Source: Antedon bifida (taxonomy: Eukaryota > Echinodermata > Crinoidea > Comatulida > Antedonidae). Taken from it: a stretch of DNA of 64,000 nt. The position numbers and the translations under genes were made by a program. The DNA lies in assembly GCA_963402885.1 (NCBI GenBank), contig OY727102.1:2046001-2110000 (forward strand), in the 5' to 3' direction. Positions 53,246 through 64,000 of this stretch are shown in pieces. Numbering within the stretch: position 1 is the stretch's first letter; each line of letters starts with the position of its first letter. The notes below the pieces were generated by a model. That model did no database searches. It was not told the DNA's origin and saw only the letters and a program-made list of their open reading frames with translations.

Positions 53246-54222
53246 TCTGGTCGTGGCCATCTCTTAAGAAGGAAGTATCACGCTATATTGCCGTTTGTGC
53301 CACATATGCCAGGTTGTGGGAAAGCCAAATAAGAAAATTCCGGTAGCACCGCTTAATTGCCAATACCCGCTTTTGGGGAACAATTCAGCAAAGTCATGAT
53401 AGATTGCGTTGGTTCTTTGCCAAAAACAAGGTCCGGAAATCAATATCTCCTCACTATATTATGTGCTGCTCTACGCGTGTTCCCGAAGCGGTCCCACTTA
53501 GAAATATAAAGGCAGCAACGATGGCCAAAGCTTTGATTAAATTATTCACGTTAGTTGGTCTGCCTACATCAATTCAATCTGACCAGGGCACTAATTTTAA
53601 ATCAGGGTTATTCCAACAAATTATGTTACAACTGGGCATAGAACAATCAACATCTAGTGCATATCACACAGAGTCTAAAGGTGCTATAGAAAGATTTCAC
53701 CGCCAAACGTTAAAAAACATGTTAAGGTCACTATTGTGTAGAATTTCAAAGGGAATGGGACGAAGAGGGGTACACTCATTTCTTTTTGCAGCCAGAGAAT
53801 CTGTACAAGAAACATTAGGTTTCAGCCCGTTTCAGTTGGTTTTCGGTCACTCCGTGCGGGGACCATTAAAATTGCTGAAAGATAAGTGGCTCCAGGGAGA
53901 ACTAAATAATTTGTTGGATTATGTATGTGATTTTAAGCATAAGCTTAACAGAGCGACCGTCATTGCAAAAGCAAATTTAGTAAAAGCACAAACTAAGATG
54001 AAAACTTGGTAAGATAAAAATGCAAAAAGCAGGGTTTTTAAACCTGGGGACAAAGTTTTCAGGGAAGCCCAATGCAAGCGCAACTCTACGGTCCATATGA
54101 AATCGAATCAAAAATAAATGATCTAAATTATGTCATAGAGATACCAGGGAGACGGAAGAGTAGACAGTGTCACATTAATATGCTTAAAAAGTATGCCGAA
54201 AATAAAAAAAAAGCGATGTAAA
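53246..54222 (+). mobile_element. Ty3/Gypsy-type LTR retrotransposon fossil, integrase region only
   Basis: The stretch holds remains of an integrase: a zinc-binding part, the catalytic core (with GLPTSIQSDQGTNF and ESKGAIERFHRQTLK as family signatures) and remnants of the C-terminal part. No gag, protease, reverse transcriptase or LTRs are seen on either side. It is broken, with several breaks, and is clearly an old fragment. Confidence 0.8.
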
Positions 54223-55198
54223 ACCAATAGTGATTGACTTGTTTCGTTCTTATTTGAGTAATTTCCAAGCTTTTTAAAATTCGCTGTTTAAAGAGTGAGG
54301 ATATCTTCCACTCCATAATTCTCTATATACTTCTGTGCAGAAATTGTTTTTGGACATAGAGGCCTACGTAATCAAAAGGTAGAGGCATTACACCCTGATA
54401 ATTTAGACCAAATTGGCTTGGTAATTGACAGTTGGTATTGTAACTATAGGTTATTTTCTGTTTAAAGCACCCAGAAGTCACCACTTTGAAATTAAGAGAT
54501 GATGAGAAGGGTTGTTTAGCACCCAGGCCCAGTCATAATTGATTTTTCCTTATTACAACATTGTACCATAGTAGTTTTGTATTTAAGATTATCTCAGTGG
54601 ATCTCTATGTAGTATGTCATAGTATCTTTATTTGTCCATTACAAAGAATAAACAGAAATTTGTTATGAAAACTGGCATATCATCATATGTATGTAAATAA
54701 AACAGTAAAAAATGAATTTTTTTTACTCCCTAGTGTTAAAGTATGTATTCTTATTACTATATATTTATTTTTTATTATTCTTTTATATGTTTGAGTTTGC
54801 TACTAAGATTTCATCAAATTGAAAGTGATTGTGTTTATATGTATATTTAAATGCATATTGTATATAAAATATACTGTAGTGAATTATTAGTTTAGTTAAT
54901 ACAGAATGATACATTTTAATAAATTAGAATCTGAATGCTAATTCTTAAATGTTGTAATTGTTATATTGAGTAAACATGTCAGTTTCAAGAAACCAGGCCA
55001 CGTAGGTAGGCCTACTGTCGCACTTTGTAATAATGGTCGTACTTTGTCATAAATTCTGTATGCTTATAGCAAGAGGAATTTTATGGGTAGCAAGGTAAAC
55101 ATTATGTGTCATTATTCAAGTCTTGGTGTCGAAAAACAAAAGCATAAAGTGGAATTTGCTAATTAATATTTATGGAAAGTTTGTTTGCATTGAAATAA
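54223..55198. other. Intergenic, AT-rich
   Basis: No gene or clear repeat structure. A short stretch near 54630 (TTTGTCCATTACAAAGAAT) resembles retroelement ends. Confidence 0.5.
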
Positions 55199-55544
55199 TC
55201 ATTTAAGGTTCTTCAATTCCATATTCAAAGTTTTAAAAATAAAGCAAAATCTGTGTGTGAGAATAAAACATGTTAGTGTCATCAGCATAAATATAGAAAG
55301 AAAGGATGTCAGCATTAGGTAAACCATTGATATAAGAACGACAATAATATAAGAACGACCTAATACAGACCATTGAAGTGGGCCTACACCGCAAACATTG
55401 GGTTTTAAAAGCATAACAGACATTGTTGATATACTGTATGTGCACTGAAGTCAATTGGACATATATAATCTTTGAATAGGTCAAGAGTAATGCCAGGATA
55501 TTACCATTAGTTAAAGAGATTTGAAAGTAAAATAGTGTGATCAA
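55199..55544 (-). mobile_element. LINE reverse transcriptase relic (CR1/L2/jockey type)
   Basis: On the minus strand, YINGLPNADILSFYIYADDT is the RT palm block with the YADD catalytic motif, followed in another frame by LNMELKNL, a downstream block of the same domain. Frames shift between blocks and the GxPQG block that should precede is scrambled, so it is dead. Confidence 0.7.
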
Positions 55545-55635
55545 ATTGAGTCTAATGGAGCATAGTGTACATCGAAAAGATGCTGCTCCCGCTGTGCCAA
55601 ATTGGATCCACTGGAGCAGTTACACCGTAGTACTA
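55545..55635 (-). repeat. Fragment of the 77-97 bp hairpin repeat, reverse orientation
   Basis: CAAATTGAGTCTAATGGAGC, the ACATCGAAAAGAT linker and GTGCCAAATTGGATCCACTG match the array units at 52985. Confidence 0.6.
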
Positions 55636-57303
55636 TTTCTATTTTAAAAGAAATATGCATAAATGGCTCTCCGTATATAATAAGTAGACAATGCCAGTTG
55701 CGTCAACTCAGCATGACGATTTACACTATTTACCAAAAGAAAGAAAGGTGTAGGTGTGTTGTGCATTCTTTGGTGCAAAGGGATTAACACACCCGGAAAT
55801 AACTACCGCCGCTTAACAATCTACCCATGAAATCAGAAATTTCGTTTTAAAACTCTTCATGGTATCTTCTATAAGATAGAATGGAACAGTAACTACTGTT
55901 ACTCAATCTAAATTCTACGGAACTGCATGAGACAGATAGGATAAGGTAGGTACCACATGGAGGAGATCAGTAGAAAAGTTCTTGCATTGTGCAGACACAA
56001 AGTTGTGCAGCCGATGTTCGTACTGCTGCTGCTACAGAAGCCATCTTGCAGCTCTTTATCTAGAGATCAAAGAGGCGATTAATGTTCCCACACTTTCATT
56101 GGTAAAATGAAAAAATCACACTCCCATTATTCGTATAGCGTGCGCACTAACTATGAGAGGAAATTAATATTTTTAGCGATGTAAAGTAGGGTTACAACTA
56201 GGACGCAACGCAAGCCCAAATGTTACTGAATCTCTTCCTCATCTTTTATCATCTATTGACTCTTTCCTTCATGATAATTATCTTTAATTCTTTTTTTTTG
56301 TATATTTAATTCAATTAAATATTTACCTTGCTACGTTTCGTCCTAATATTCAGGGTCCTCGTGTATTTCCGTAGGATTTTAATGCCCAAAGTGAGATATT
56401 TCACTTGATTTCACTTTATTATGGTGCTAGGATACCAAAAATGCTAGGTAACAAATTTTCACGATCTCGTAACCATGGTAACAGCCCCAAGTTCAAAATG
56501 GCGACCAAATGGCCATATCTCCATAACCCTTTTAAAACTTAGAAATTAAAATTTTACATTTTACAGTAAATTTTATTTTATGTGGGTTCTTCCCACTTTT
56601 ATTTCCATATACATGTTCCTCTTTACATAAATTCAATAACGATAAGTAAAACAGCCAGAAAAGTTAGCAGAGCTTTCGGGCAACATTAGCCCTTCCTCTT
56701 TACATATATATTTTTACTCTTAAACACATTTTCATTTCTATACACTATATATATTATTCTATTATTCTATTTGCAATATTTGTTTTTATAATCTGTTTAC
56801 ATTACATACAATTTTTAAAAAATTGGATTCCTTTCTTTACATATTTATCACTCTTTCCATTATTTTTTCATCTGTTTAACTTGTAAATTTTACTAATATT
56901 GCATTCCTCTTTTTATACATATAATTTTTTTAACTTATTTTCGATTAAAAAACAAACATATTATTTTCCTTATTAACATAGTTCTTTTTTTACATCATCT
57001 ACATACATAATTTATACTTGTATACATTTCTTAATACAGATTATCTAGTAACCCATTTTATGTTAAATAAATCCATCCATTTTAACATCTCCTCTGGGTT
57101 TGTCCCATTCTATGTTTTATCTGTACAAATTTGGCTTTGGATTTATATATAGGCCTATCTATGCTTTATTTGTACTTTGCATAGCACCCTCATTGAGTTT
57201 GTGCACTCTTTGTGTTCATAATCAGTGTACCATGGCATGTCCCACATAACTGACTATACAGGTATTGTGCCAGTTCTTTATTCTTTATTTCATTCCAGAC
57301 AAA
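55636..57303. other. Intergenic, AT-rich repeat land
   Basis: No gene. Near 56665, GAGCTTTCGGGCAACATTAGC resembles the conserved ends of some non-LTR or Penelope-like retroelements. 56690-57060 is T-rich and low complexity. Confidence 0.5.
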
Positions 57304-57420
57304 CAGCGAATCATTGCCACTAACAGGCTTGTTAGTTAGTTAGTTCAGCGAATCATCACCACTAACAGGCTGGTTAGTTAATTAGTTCAGCGAATCATCG
57401 CTACTAACAGGCTTGTTAGT
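57304..57420 (+). repeat. Tandem repeat, about 42-bp unit
   Basis: Nearly three copies of a unit beginning CAGCGAATCATC and ending in GTTAGTTAGTT. The last copy is interrupted by the 3.3 kb element and resumes at 60715. Confidence 0.8.
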
Positions 57421-58608
57421 TATACCCTTTTTACACTATCGACTGGGAGAGAAACACGAGTTGAACTCTGGGACAATTTCCATTTACACTAGCCAAAAAA
57501 ACTGCGAGATGAACTCAAGTTGCGCCCATTTACACTACATCAAAGAATATAATATCACAAGAATGAGTATTCCGCGATTTTTGCATGAGAAATTTGTAAC
57601 AGAGAGCTCCAGAGAGTGATGCCCGCCCTCATAAGGGCGGATGTATACATACTAAATAAGACTTGATTTAATAGATATTATACATGTCACATTAAATAGA
57701 ATTATGATAATATATTTTGCAATTGTAAACTAATTTATAATACATATTTATTAACAAACTAGTGTACATTCACTTTTACAGACAATTATTTACTAACATG
57801 CTAAGTTAGTTCACAAAAAACACCAAAAATCAATGAATCGTTACTCAGCACGGCCTATTCTTTACCATTGCCGTGTACTACTCTACGCCCGGTAAATTAA
57901 GTATTGTTTTTATGATATAAATTAGTATAAAATACATGTTATTAATAGGACAAAATGTTAAATATTATTAACATTTATTTGTTTTACCAGAAACAAGTTA
58001 AATATAGGAATATTATTAAACTATCGTTCGTGAAAACGCGTAAACACCAAGACGCCCGGTCACGCTATCGTAGCGCCCGGTTGATAAAGCAAACTGTTTA
58101 TACGGCAGTTTTTACTAAATAAATTGCATAAAACGAACAATTAAATATCCAAATAGTATTTAACATGATGTTGGCATGTAGTTGATAACATTTTTATCAT
58201 CGAAAAATACTCCGGTGGTCCAGCCTTTGATTAGTGAAACCTTCACAAAAAGTTGTATACATCCCAGATACATCCACACTTATGACGGCGCCCTACCACA
58301 TGGACAATATTACTGTTACAGGGAAAATCGCGGATTACTCATTCTTGTGATATATATTCTTTGACTACATCGATCACCCCGGTGTTGTCAATCAAATCGC
58401 CATTGCGAGCGCACACGTGCAACTTAACTGACTATGGTTTAAACGTTTAAACACTGGAACATATCGACAAATCTCATATCAAAACATAATAATCCGAATT
58501 TACACACAATTTATTTAATTTTGAATGTATTCCAGTGTTAAATTTTCTTTGTGGCTATTAAGATTATCATTTATTATTTTAAACATTAACAATTATTTTT
58601 CTTTTTAA

Positions 58609-60063
58609 AGTGGAGCTCCACCCAGAAAATTGCTATTTTTCATACATTTCAACTATTCTTTAAAAATATCATCCCTCATACTTCATATTTTTTTGAAAAT
58701 TTTTTCAATGAGTATGATTTTCTTTAAAATCACGCCTTTTTGCGTTTTGGGGGGATACCTTGTAATTTCCTATTCTTTTACATGCAAAAGGGGGGTATAT
58801 TTGAATATTCCTAAAAAATTAATTTCTTCACTAAAAAAAAAATGTAAAATGTTTTTATATGTAATTTTTCCAGATCTTTTTATTTCTGGTATTGTTATTG
58901 CGTATACATTGCGCAATTTCGCGTAAATAGACACTTTCCCCCGTTGGGTCCAATTGGGTTTTTTACTTTGCTAGGGAGTATGATCACGTGACATTTCTCA
59001 CGACATTTTTCACACTGCAGCTGGCGATCTGCTGTTGTTGTCGCGATGTTAATTTTGACGGGCGAAAAGTATATTAAAACATTCTGGATGTGACCCTATC
59101 ATGTTTCACAGTGTAATAAGTGATTATGAGATTATTACTAAAATGTCAAATTTAACGAGATTTGAGAAAGACGTGGCTATATATTCAATAAAGCTAGGCC
59201 TAGGCCTACTAGCGTCTAGGTATGTAACGATGCTGCTTGGCCTCTAGCTGGCTGCCTGATAGCCTTACAGCAGTGAAGTTTGTTCTGGCACCCAATCTCG
59301 GCTTACCCATGTGCCATGATAGGGTGCCTGAATAGTTGCTTTTCAGTCAGACATAAGCTTCCACATCCGTTACTATTCTTTACTATTCTGAGCAATACCA
59401 GTCTTGTTTTGTAGAGAATTTTGTGTTTCACAATTCTTAATGTGCGAGAAAACCCAGGAACGATAAATGGGACGAAACGACCAAGCATTTTCGAACCCAT
59501 GACTACAGTCCTACCTAGACATGAATTCAAGCCTAGCTAGCTAGGCTGAGCAGACGATTTAGCTAGGCCTAGCTTAAAATTAATAAGCAATTTGATTAAG
59601 ATTATTATGCTGTTGTTGTACAGTGCAAATCATGATGTTACATGTAAATTATGCTGACATTTTTATCGGAAATATTACTTGGGCCTAAACAAATCGTATT
59701 AATTGTGTGTATAAACAGGGAGTTGTAAAAATTATTTTACAACTCCCTGGGGCCGTATAAAATTGATTCGCCATTTTCCAACACATAATTTACCAAAGGG
59801 GAGACATTTCACCAACGCGTTCACCGGCGACTAAAACGCGTCAGTCGCTAAGTGTAACGCGTTTTGCGACGTGTTGTAAACTAATAACCCCCAAGTTACT
59901 GAAAAAGTGTAATGTAGTAAAAAACACTATTTTCTGACCGATTTTTTAGAAATTAGTTTTTGGAAAATATTGCCATATCTTCCCTGTTTTTTGTATGTAA
60001 TCACTTTCAATTAAACATACTTAAACATAATATAAGCTGAGAAAGTCTGAGTGTAGCTCCACT
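58609..60063. mobile_element. 1.46 kb TTAA-flanked element nested in the 3.3 kb element
   Basis: TTAA lies at 58605-58608 and 60064-60067. The ends AGTGGAGCTCCAC and GTGTAGCTCCACT are inverted. TTAA duplication fits piggyBac-type elements. A 75-codon minus-strand frame at 59303-59530 has no recognisable domain, so it seems non-autonomous. Confidence 0.65.
59716..59749. repeat. Perfect 15-bp hairpin
   Basis: CAGGGAGTTGTAAAA, a four-base loop ATTA, then the exact complement. It lies inside the nested TTAA element. Confidence 0.9.
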
Positions 60064-60714
60064 TTAAAATGACTGCATTTCCGCCTTGTAGACTGTACAT
60101 ACATTAAATAGGCCTTAAATTGTTAGGTTGGCGTAAAAATAGGGTAGGTACGGTAGGTATTTAAAGTAAAAAATGTATTTGTTAATTAGCATAACAATGT
60201 ATCAATAAAGGAAAATTAATTATTGTATGGTACGTTTTCAGTTCCTAAAAAAGATATCATTTTCATCCATTGAGACGTTAGTATTATATATTTTTTTCCC
60301 TTTTTCAATAATTAGGCCTACATAGAATCGGCCAGGGTAGAGTTACACCAATATTACATTATTTTAGGCCTTCTGGTAAGGTAGAAAGCACACGAACAAT
60401 TTCAATATTTTCAGCAGAAAAGAAAATAACAAACAGCACAATATCGTACAATTATTATTTTAAGCAAAAAAGGGTATTTTAAGCAAAAAACCTATTTTGT
60501 TTGCATAATATATTGTATTTCTGTGACAACATGTTACATTTTCACGTCAATGACCTTTAACAGCTTCGTTTTCACCCCGGGGAGAGCACACCGGGGTGGT
60601 TGGATTTTCCCATTTACACCAGTCAATAAAAACCACAACACCGGCGTTTAACGGCCCGGTGTACTAACAACTGCGGGGTTACACCGCTGTTACGGTAATA
60701 GTGTAAAAGGGGTA

Positions 60715-61250
60715 TTAGTTAGTTCTGTGGTACTGTACATATCATTTCAAAACCTGAGCTGCACTCACGAGATATAATAAGATCCAAACAGTACTGTCTG
60801 CACATTGGTTATTAAATATTATATATAAAAAATTCATATTTTCTACTAATTGCATTTGTTTTAATCAAACATATATTTAACAATGCATTGCTCTCTTTTC
60901 TATAAAATACCATTTTTCACCCTTTAACATAAATTGTATTTACTCATCAATTCTATTTACAAAACATATTTCCACAAATTACCTTTTTTTTCAAAGCGTC
61001 TATTTACAATTTCTTAATAAACAATTACAAAGCATATTATCTCCATTTACAGTACAAGTTATATTCAAAATCATCTATTTACAAGGAAAAAATAAAAATC
61101 CCACTTTTCAACAAGGTATTTTTTTCATCTTTTTCTAGTAGACTTATAATCATTACTTATAGATACAGAATGCTTCTAATGTGTATAATTTATTGATGTA
61201 ATTGTTGTCAGTTTCAAATAAAAGCTTTTTAAAAGAAAAAAACTGGAAAA
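60715..61250. other. Intergenic between the TIR element and the satellite
   Basis: AT-rich with no gene. Confidence 0.5.
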
Positions 61251-62558
61251 TGTATGTTTACTGCTTTAATTATTCTGTTTACCTCTTTCCATAGACATAC
61301 TGTATGGTTTACAATGTCTGTTTACTGCTTTAATTATTCTGTTTTACCTCTTTCCATAGACATGCTGTATAGTTTACAATGTATGTTTACTGCTTTAATT
61401 ATTCTGTTTATCTCTTTCTATAGACATACTGTATAGTGTACAATGTATGTTTACTGCTTTAATTATTCTGTTTACCTCTTTCCATAGACATACTGTATAG
61501 TTTACAATGTATGTTTACTGCTTTAATTATTCTGTTTATCTCTTTCTATAGACATACTGTATAGTGTACAATGTATGTTTACTGCTTTAATTATTCTGTT
61601 TACCTCTTTCCATAGACATACTGTATAGTTTACAATGTATGTTTACTGCTTTAATTATTCTGTTTACCTCTTTCCATAGACATACTGTATAGTTTACTAC
61701 AATGTATGTTTACTGCTTTAACTATTCTGTTTATCTCTTTCCATAGACGTACTGTATAGTTTACAATGTATGTTTATACTGATTTAATTATTCTGTTCAC
61801 CTCTTTCCATAGACATACTGTATAGTTTACAATGTATGTTTACTGCTTTAATTATTCTGTTTATCTCTTTCCTTAGAAATACTGTATGGTTTACAATGTA
61901 TGTTTACTGCTTTAATTATTCTGTTTACCTCTTTCCATAGACATACTGTATAGTTTACAATGTATGTTTACTGCTTTAATTATTTTGTTTACCTCTTTCC
62001 ATAGACATACTGTATAGTTTACAATGTATGTTTACTGCTTTAATTATTCTGTTTACCTCTTTCCATAGACATACTGTATAGTTTACAATGTATGTTTACT
62101 GCTTTAATTATTCTGTTTATCTCTTTCCATAGACATACTGTATAGTTTACAATGTATGTTTACTGCTTTAATTATTCTGTTTACCTCTTTCCATAGACAT
62201 ACTGTATACTGTAGTTTACAATGTATGTTTACTGCTTTAATTATTCTGTTTACCTCTTTCCATAGACGTACTGTATAGTTTACAATGTATGTTTATACTG
62301 ATTTAATTATTCTGTTTACCTCTTTCCATAGACATACTGTATAGTTTACAATGTATGTTTACTGCTTTAATTATTTTGTTTACCTCTTTCCATAGACATA
62401 CTGTATAGTTTACAATGTATATTTACTGCTTTAATTATTCTGTTTAGCTCTTTCCATAGACATACTGTATAGTTTACAATGTATGTTTACTGCTTTAATT
62501 ATTCTGTTTACCTCTTTCCATAGACATGCTGTATAGTTTACAATGTATGTTTACTGCT
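61251..62558 (+). repeat. Satellite array, 64-bp unit, about 20 copies
   Basis: The unit begins TGTATGTTTACTGCTTTAAT and contains CTCTTTCCATAGACATACTG and TATAGTTTACAA. Copies differ at a few positions, with small indels near 61695, 61770, 62210 and 62290. The same indel-bearing variant (GTTTATACTGATT) appears twice 512 bases (eight units) apart, which suggests block-wise amplification. The period is not a multiple of three, so it is non-coding. Confidence 0.97.
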
Positions 62559-63667
62559 ACTGCGGAAAACTGCGTACTTATCCAACGTATCTGTATCTAT
62601 CCTTAGCGGAAACCCCCCGTCCGCTCTGCGTTGTGTGTAAATGGTCAAGGAATAACATAGATTCTATATTTTTATTACCATGACCGCTCATCTGTGTAAA
62701 TTGGCCTTTAGGCGAAAGAATATATAGTACCTCTTTTGTACCATACTAAAGGTTACTTACAGACAGTAGTAGTTTTTGCATTGCTTTTTGGTTTGATTCA
62801 GTAGGCCTATGACAAAAGTTATTTGTTAACAAATGTCGTATGTCATAAATATTTGTATATGTGGTCAATCTAGCAAAAACTGAAAATCAGTAACCCTAAA
62901 AAATTAGCGTTATGGATATGAAAATTACAGAAAAAATAATTGATTATAAAGTAAAACAATTTAACTCTTAAAAACTGAACTGATGCCTAAAAAGTACCCA
63001 GAGAAGAATTATTCAGAGAGAAAATTAGAAAAAGAAAAGAGTTTTATCAGAAGAGATTACATAATGTTCACCTTGCCTTTCCTATTTTTTTTTTCTAAGT
63101 CATTGGCACGAATAATGGTAAATGAAGACCCACTATGTCTTTAAATGAGAGGTCTACTAGGTATGTTGTTTTTATGTTGTTTTTATTTTTTAATTCAAAT
63201 CAAGCAGACTCGATGTATACACTAACATTACAAAATATAGAAATAATTAAAACTTGAATTTCATTACACTAATCAGAATAAGTGAAATGACGGATTTTTA
63301 AATTTTATTATAAATCCATCATCTAGTATTCATTCTCAAATGTTATGTTGACATGTATAAAGAATTAAAAATTAACTAAAACGTTTCAGCATTTGTTTTT
63401 CATTGAACTAAACTATTATATTTTTAATGTTTTCTTTTGTGTTATTATTATGTTTTATTTATGGTTGTGTCTGAAAATCATCCTTGGCTGAATCAAGTGT
63501 AACCATGAATAATTATTTCAAAGATTAAAATTTAAAAAAAAAACACTAGGGTATGATGTTCATACGTTACACTAAAAATAAAAATTATAAATATTACTAT
63601 CAATATCATGAACTGTTATTCTCATCAAATCTACGGTAATAATGCATTATTTCTTATGTTTTGACAG
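62559..63667. other. Intergenic or intronic, AT-rich
   Basis: Nothing recognisable. It may be an upstream intron of the gene whose exon lies at 63668. Confidence 0.5.
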
Positions 63668-63761
63668 GAGCAATTTGATGCAAGCTATTAAAAGGAAGGA
63701 CTTGAAAACAATTGAACAAATTTGCAGGGAACATCCAAATCTTTTGAAAACTATTGATGAG
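63668..63761 (+). CDS. Single exon of a gene leaving the window, ankyrin-repeat-like
   Basis: An AG acceptor after a T-rich tract (63666-63667) and a GT donor (63762-63763) bound 94 bases. The open frame reads LMQAIKRKDLKTIEQIC followed by a short stretch ending NLLKTIDE. The pattern of A-I-K-x-x-D-L, a second helix and L-L resembles the start of an ankyrin repeat array, in which repeats pack as helix pairs for protein binding. The exon alone does not identify the gene. The remaining exons would lie beyond 64000 and perhaps before 63660. Confidence 0.5.
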
Positions 63762-64000
63762 GTATATAAAAAGAATCATACATTGTTCATAGTTTAGATT
63801 TACAGAGAACGTTTTCTTTTTACACACACATTGAATATGGTTATTGTGTGAAATCAGCAGCATTACACTAGGCAGCAGATCAATGTTCACAATTATACAT
63901 CACCATAAAATCATATTATTTTCATTATTATCACATTTTTGTTAATTTGATCAACTTCATTAGTAACATTTTAAATCTTGTAAATTCACTTTGTATTCCA

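Larger units (their letters stand above)
57421..60714. mobile_element. 3.3 kb terminal-inverted-repeat DNA element, non-autonomous
   Basis: The left end TACCCTTTTTACACTA and the right end TAGTGTAAAAGGGGTA are inverted repeats with one or two mismatches, and TTAGTTA flanks both sides (apparent 7-bp target duplication, partly ambiguous because the target is itself a GTTA repeat). CCATTTACACTAG-type motifs recur just inside both ends. No transposase frame is visible. It carries the nested element at 58609. Confidence 0.75.

Noticed and set aside
53404-54012. Host gene derived from an integrase
   Set aside because: It sits among remnants of the same element, which is broken, with no sign of host exons; treated as a fossil.
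61251-62558. CRISPR-like regular spacing
   Set aside because: The whole 64-bp unit repeats with no variable spacers, and the surroundings are eukaryotic.

Overview
The window looks like nuclear DNA from a marine invertebrate deuterostome, most likely an echinoderm or close relative. The reasons are AT-rich DNA, abundant short palindromes of the type TAGGCCTA, introns of a few hundred bases to about 1 kb with GT-AG borders, and two multi-exon genes that can be read through as animal orthologues (TMEM214 and DHX36). The organism is an inference from base composition and gene content, not from a database match.

Layout. (1) 0.4-1.85 kb, minus: a small lysine-rich membrane protein, head to head with (2) a single-BIR protein at 2.46-3.03 kb. 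(3) 4.33-28.9 kb: a 12.4 kb block present twice in direct tandem. Each block carries four plus-strand, single-coding-exon genes: an IAP-type E3 ligase with two BIRs, a UBA-like segment and a RING; a protein with a short BIR-like finger, 6-7 tandem 89-residue proline-motif repeats and a coiled coil; a protein with a BIR-like finger, a full BIR, a coiled coil and a LINE-1 ORF1p-like RNA-binding region; and a relative of the last whose full BIR has lost its core. The fourth gene is whole only in block B (ends 29108); in block A the duplication junction cuts it. (4) 31.8-40.1 kb, minus: TMEM214, 16 coding exons, 644 codons. (5) 40.5-50.0 kb, minus: DHX36, 19 coding exons, 1000 codons. Introns of both hold a swarm of palindromic MITEs. 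(6) 50.8-62.6 kb: gene-poor repeat land with tandem arrays in opposite orientations, a tRNA-derived SINE, a broken Ty3/Gypsy-type integrase fossil, a LINE reverse transcriptase relic, a 3.3 kb terminal-inverted-repeat element holding a nested TTAA-flanked element, and a 64-bp satellite of about 20 copies. (7) 63.67-63.76 kb, plus: one exon of a gene that runs off the window, ankyrin-like.

The striking content is the duplicated cluster. The IAP ligase and the three adaptor-like genes share the same short N-terminal BIR-like finger. In one adaptor the second BIR is also recognisably that of the ligase, but the UBA-RING half is replaced by a coiled coil plus L1 ORF1p-type RRM and C-terminal domain. 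No reverse transcriptase lies near, the genes keep spliced 5' noncoding exons, and the two blocks preserve the frames, so these look like host genes built from an IAP and a captured LINE ORF1. What they do is unknown. A reasonable inference is RING-less IAP partners that assemble on RNA, perhaps in defence or in cell-death control.
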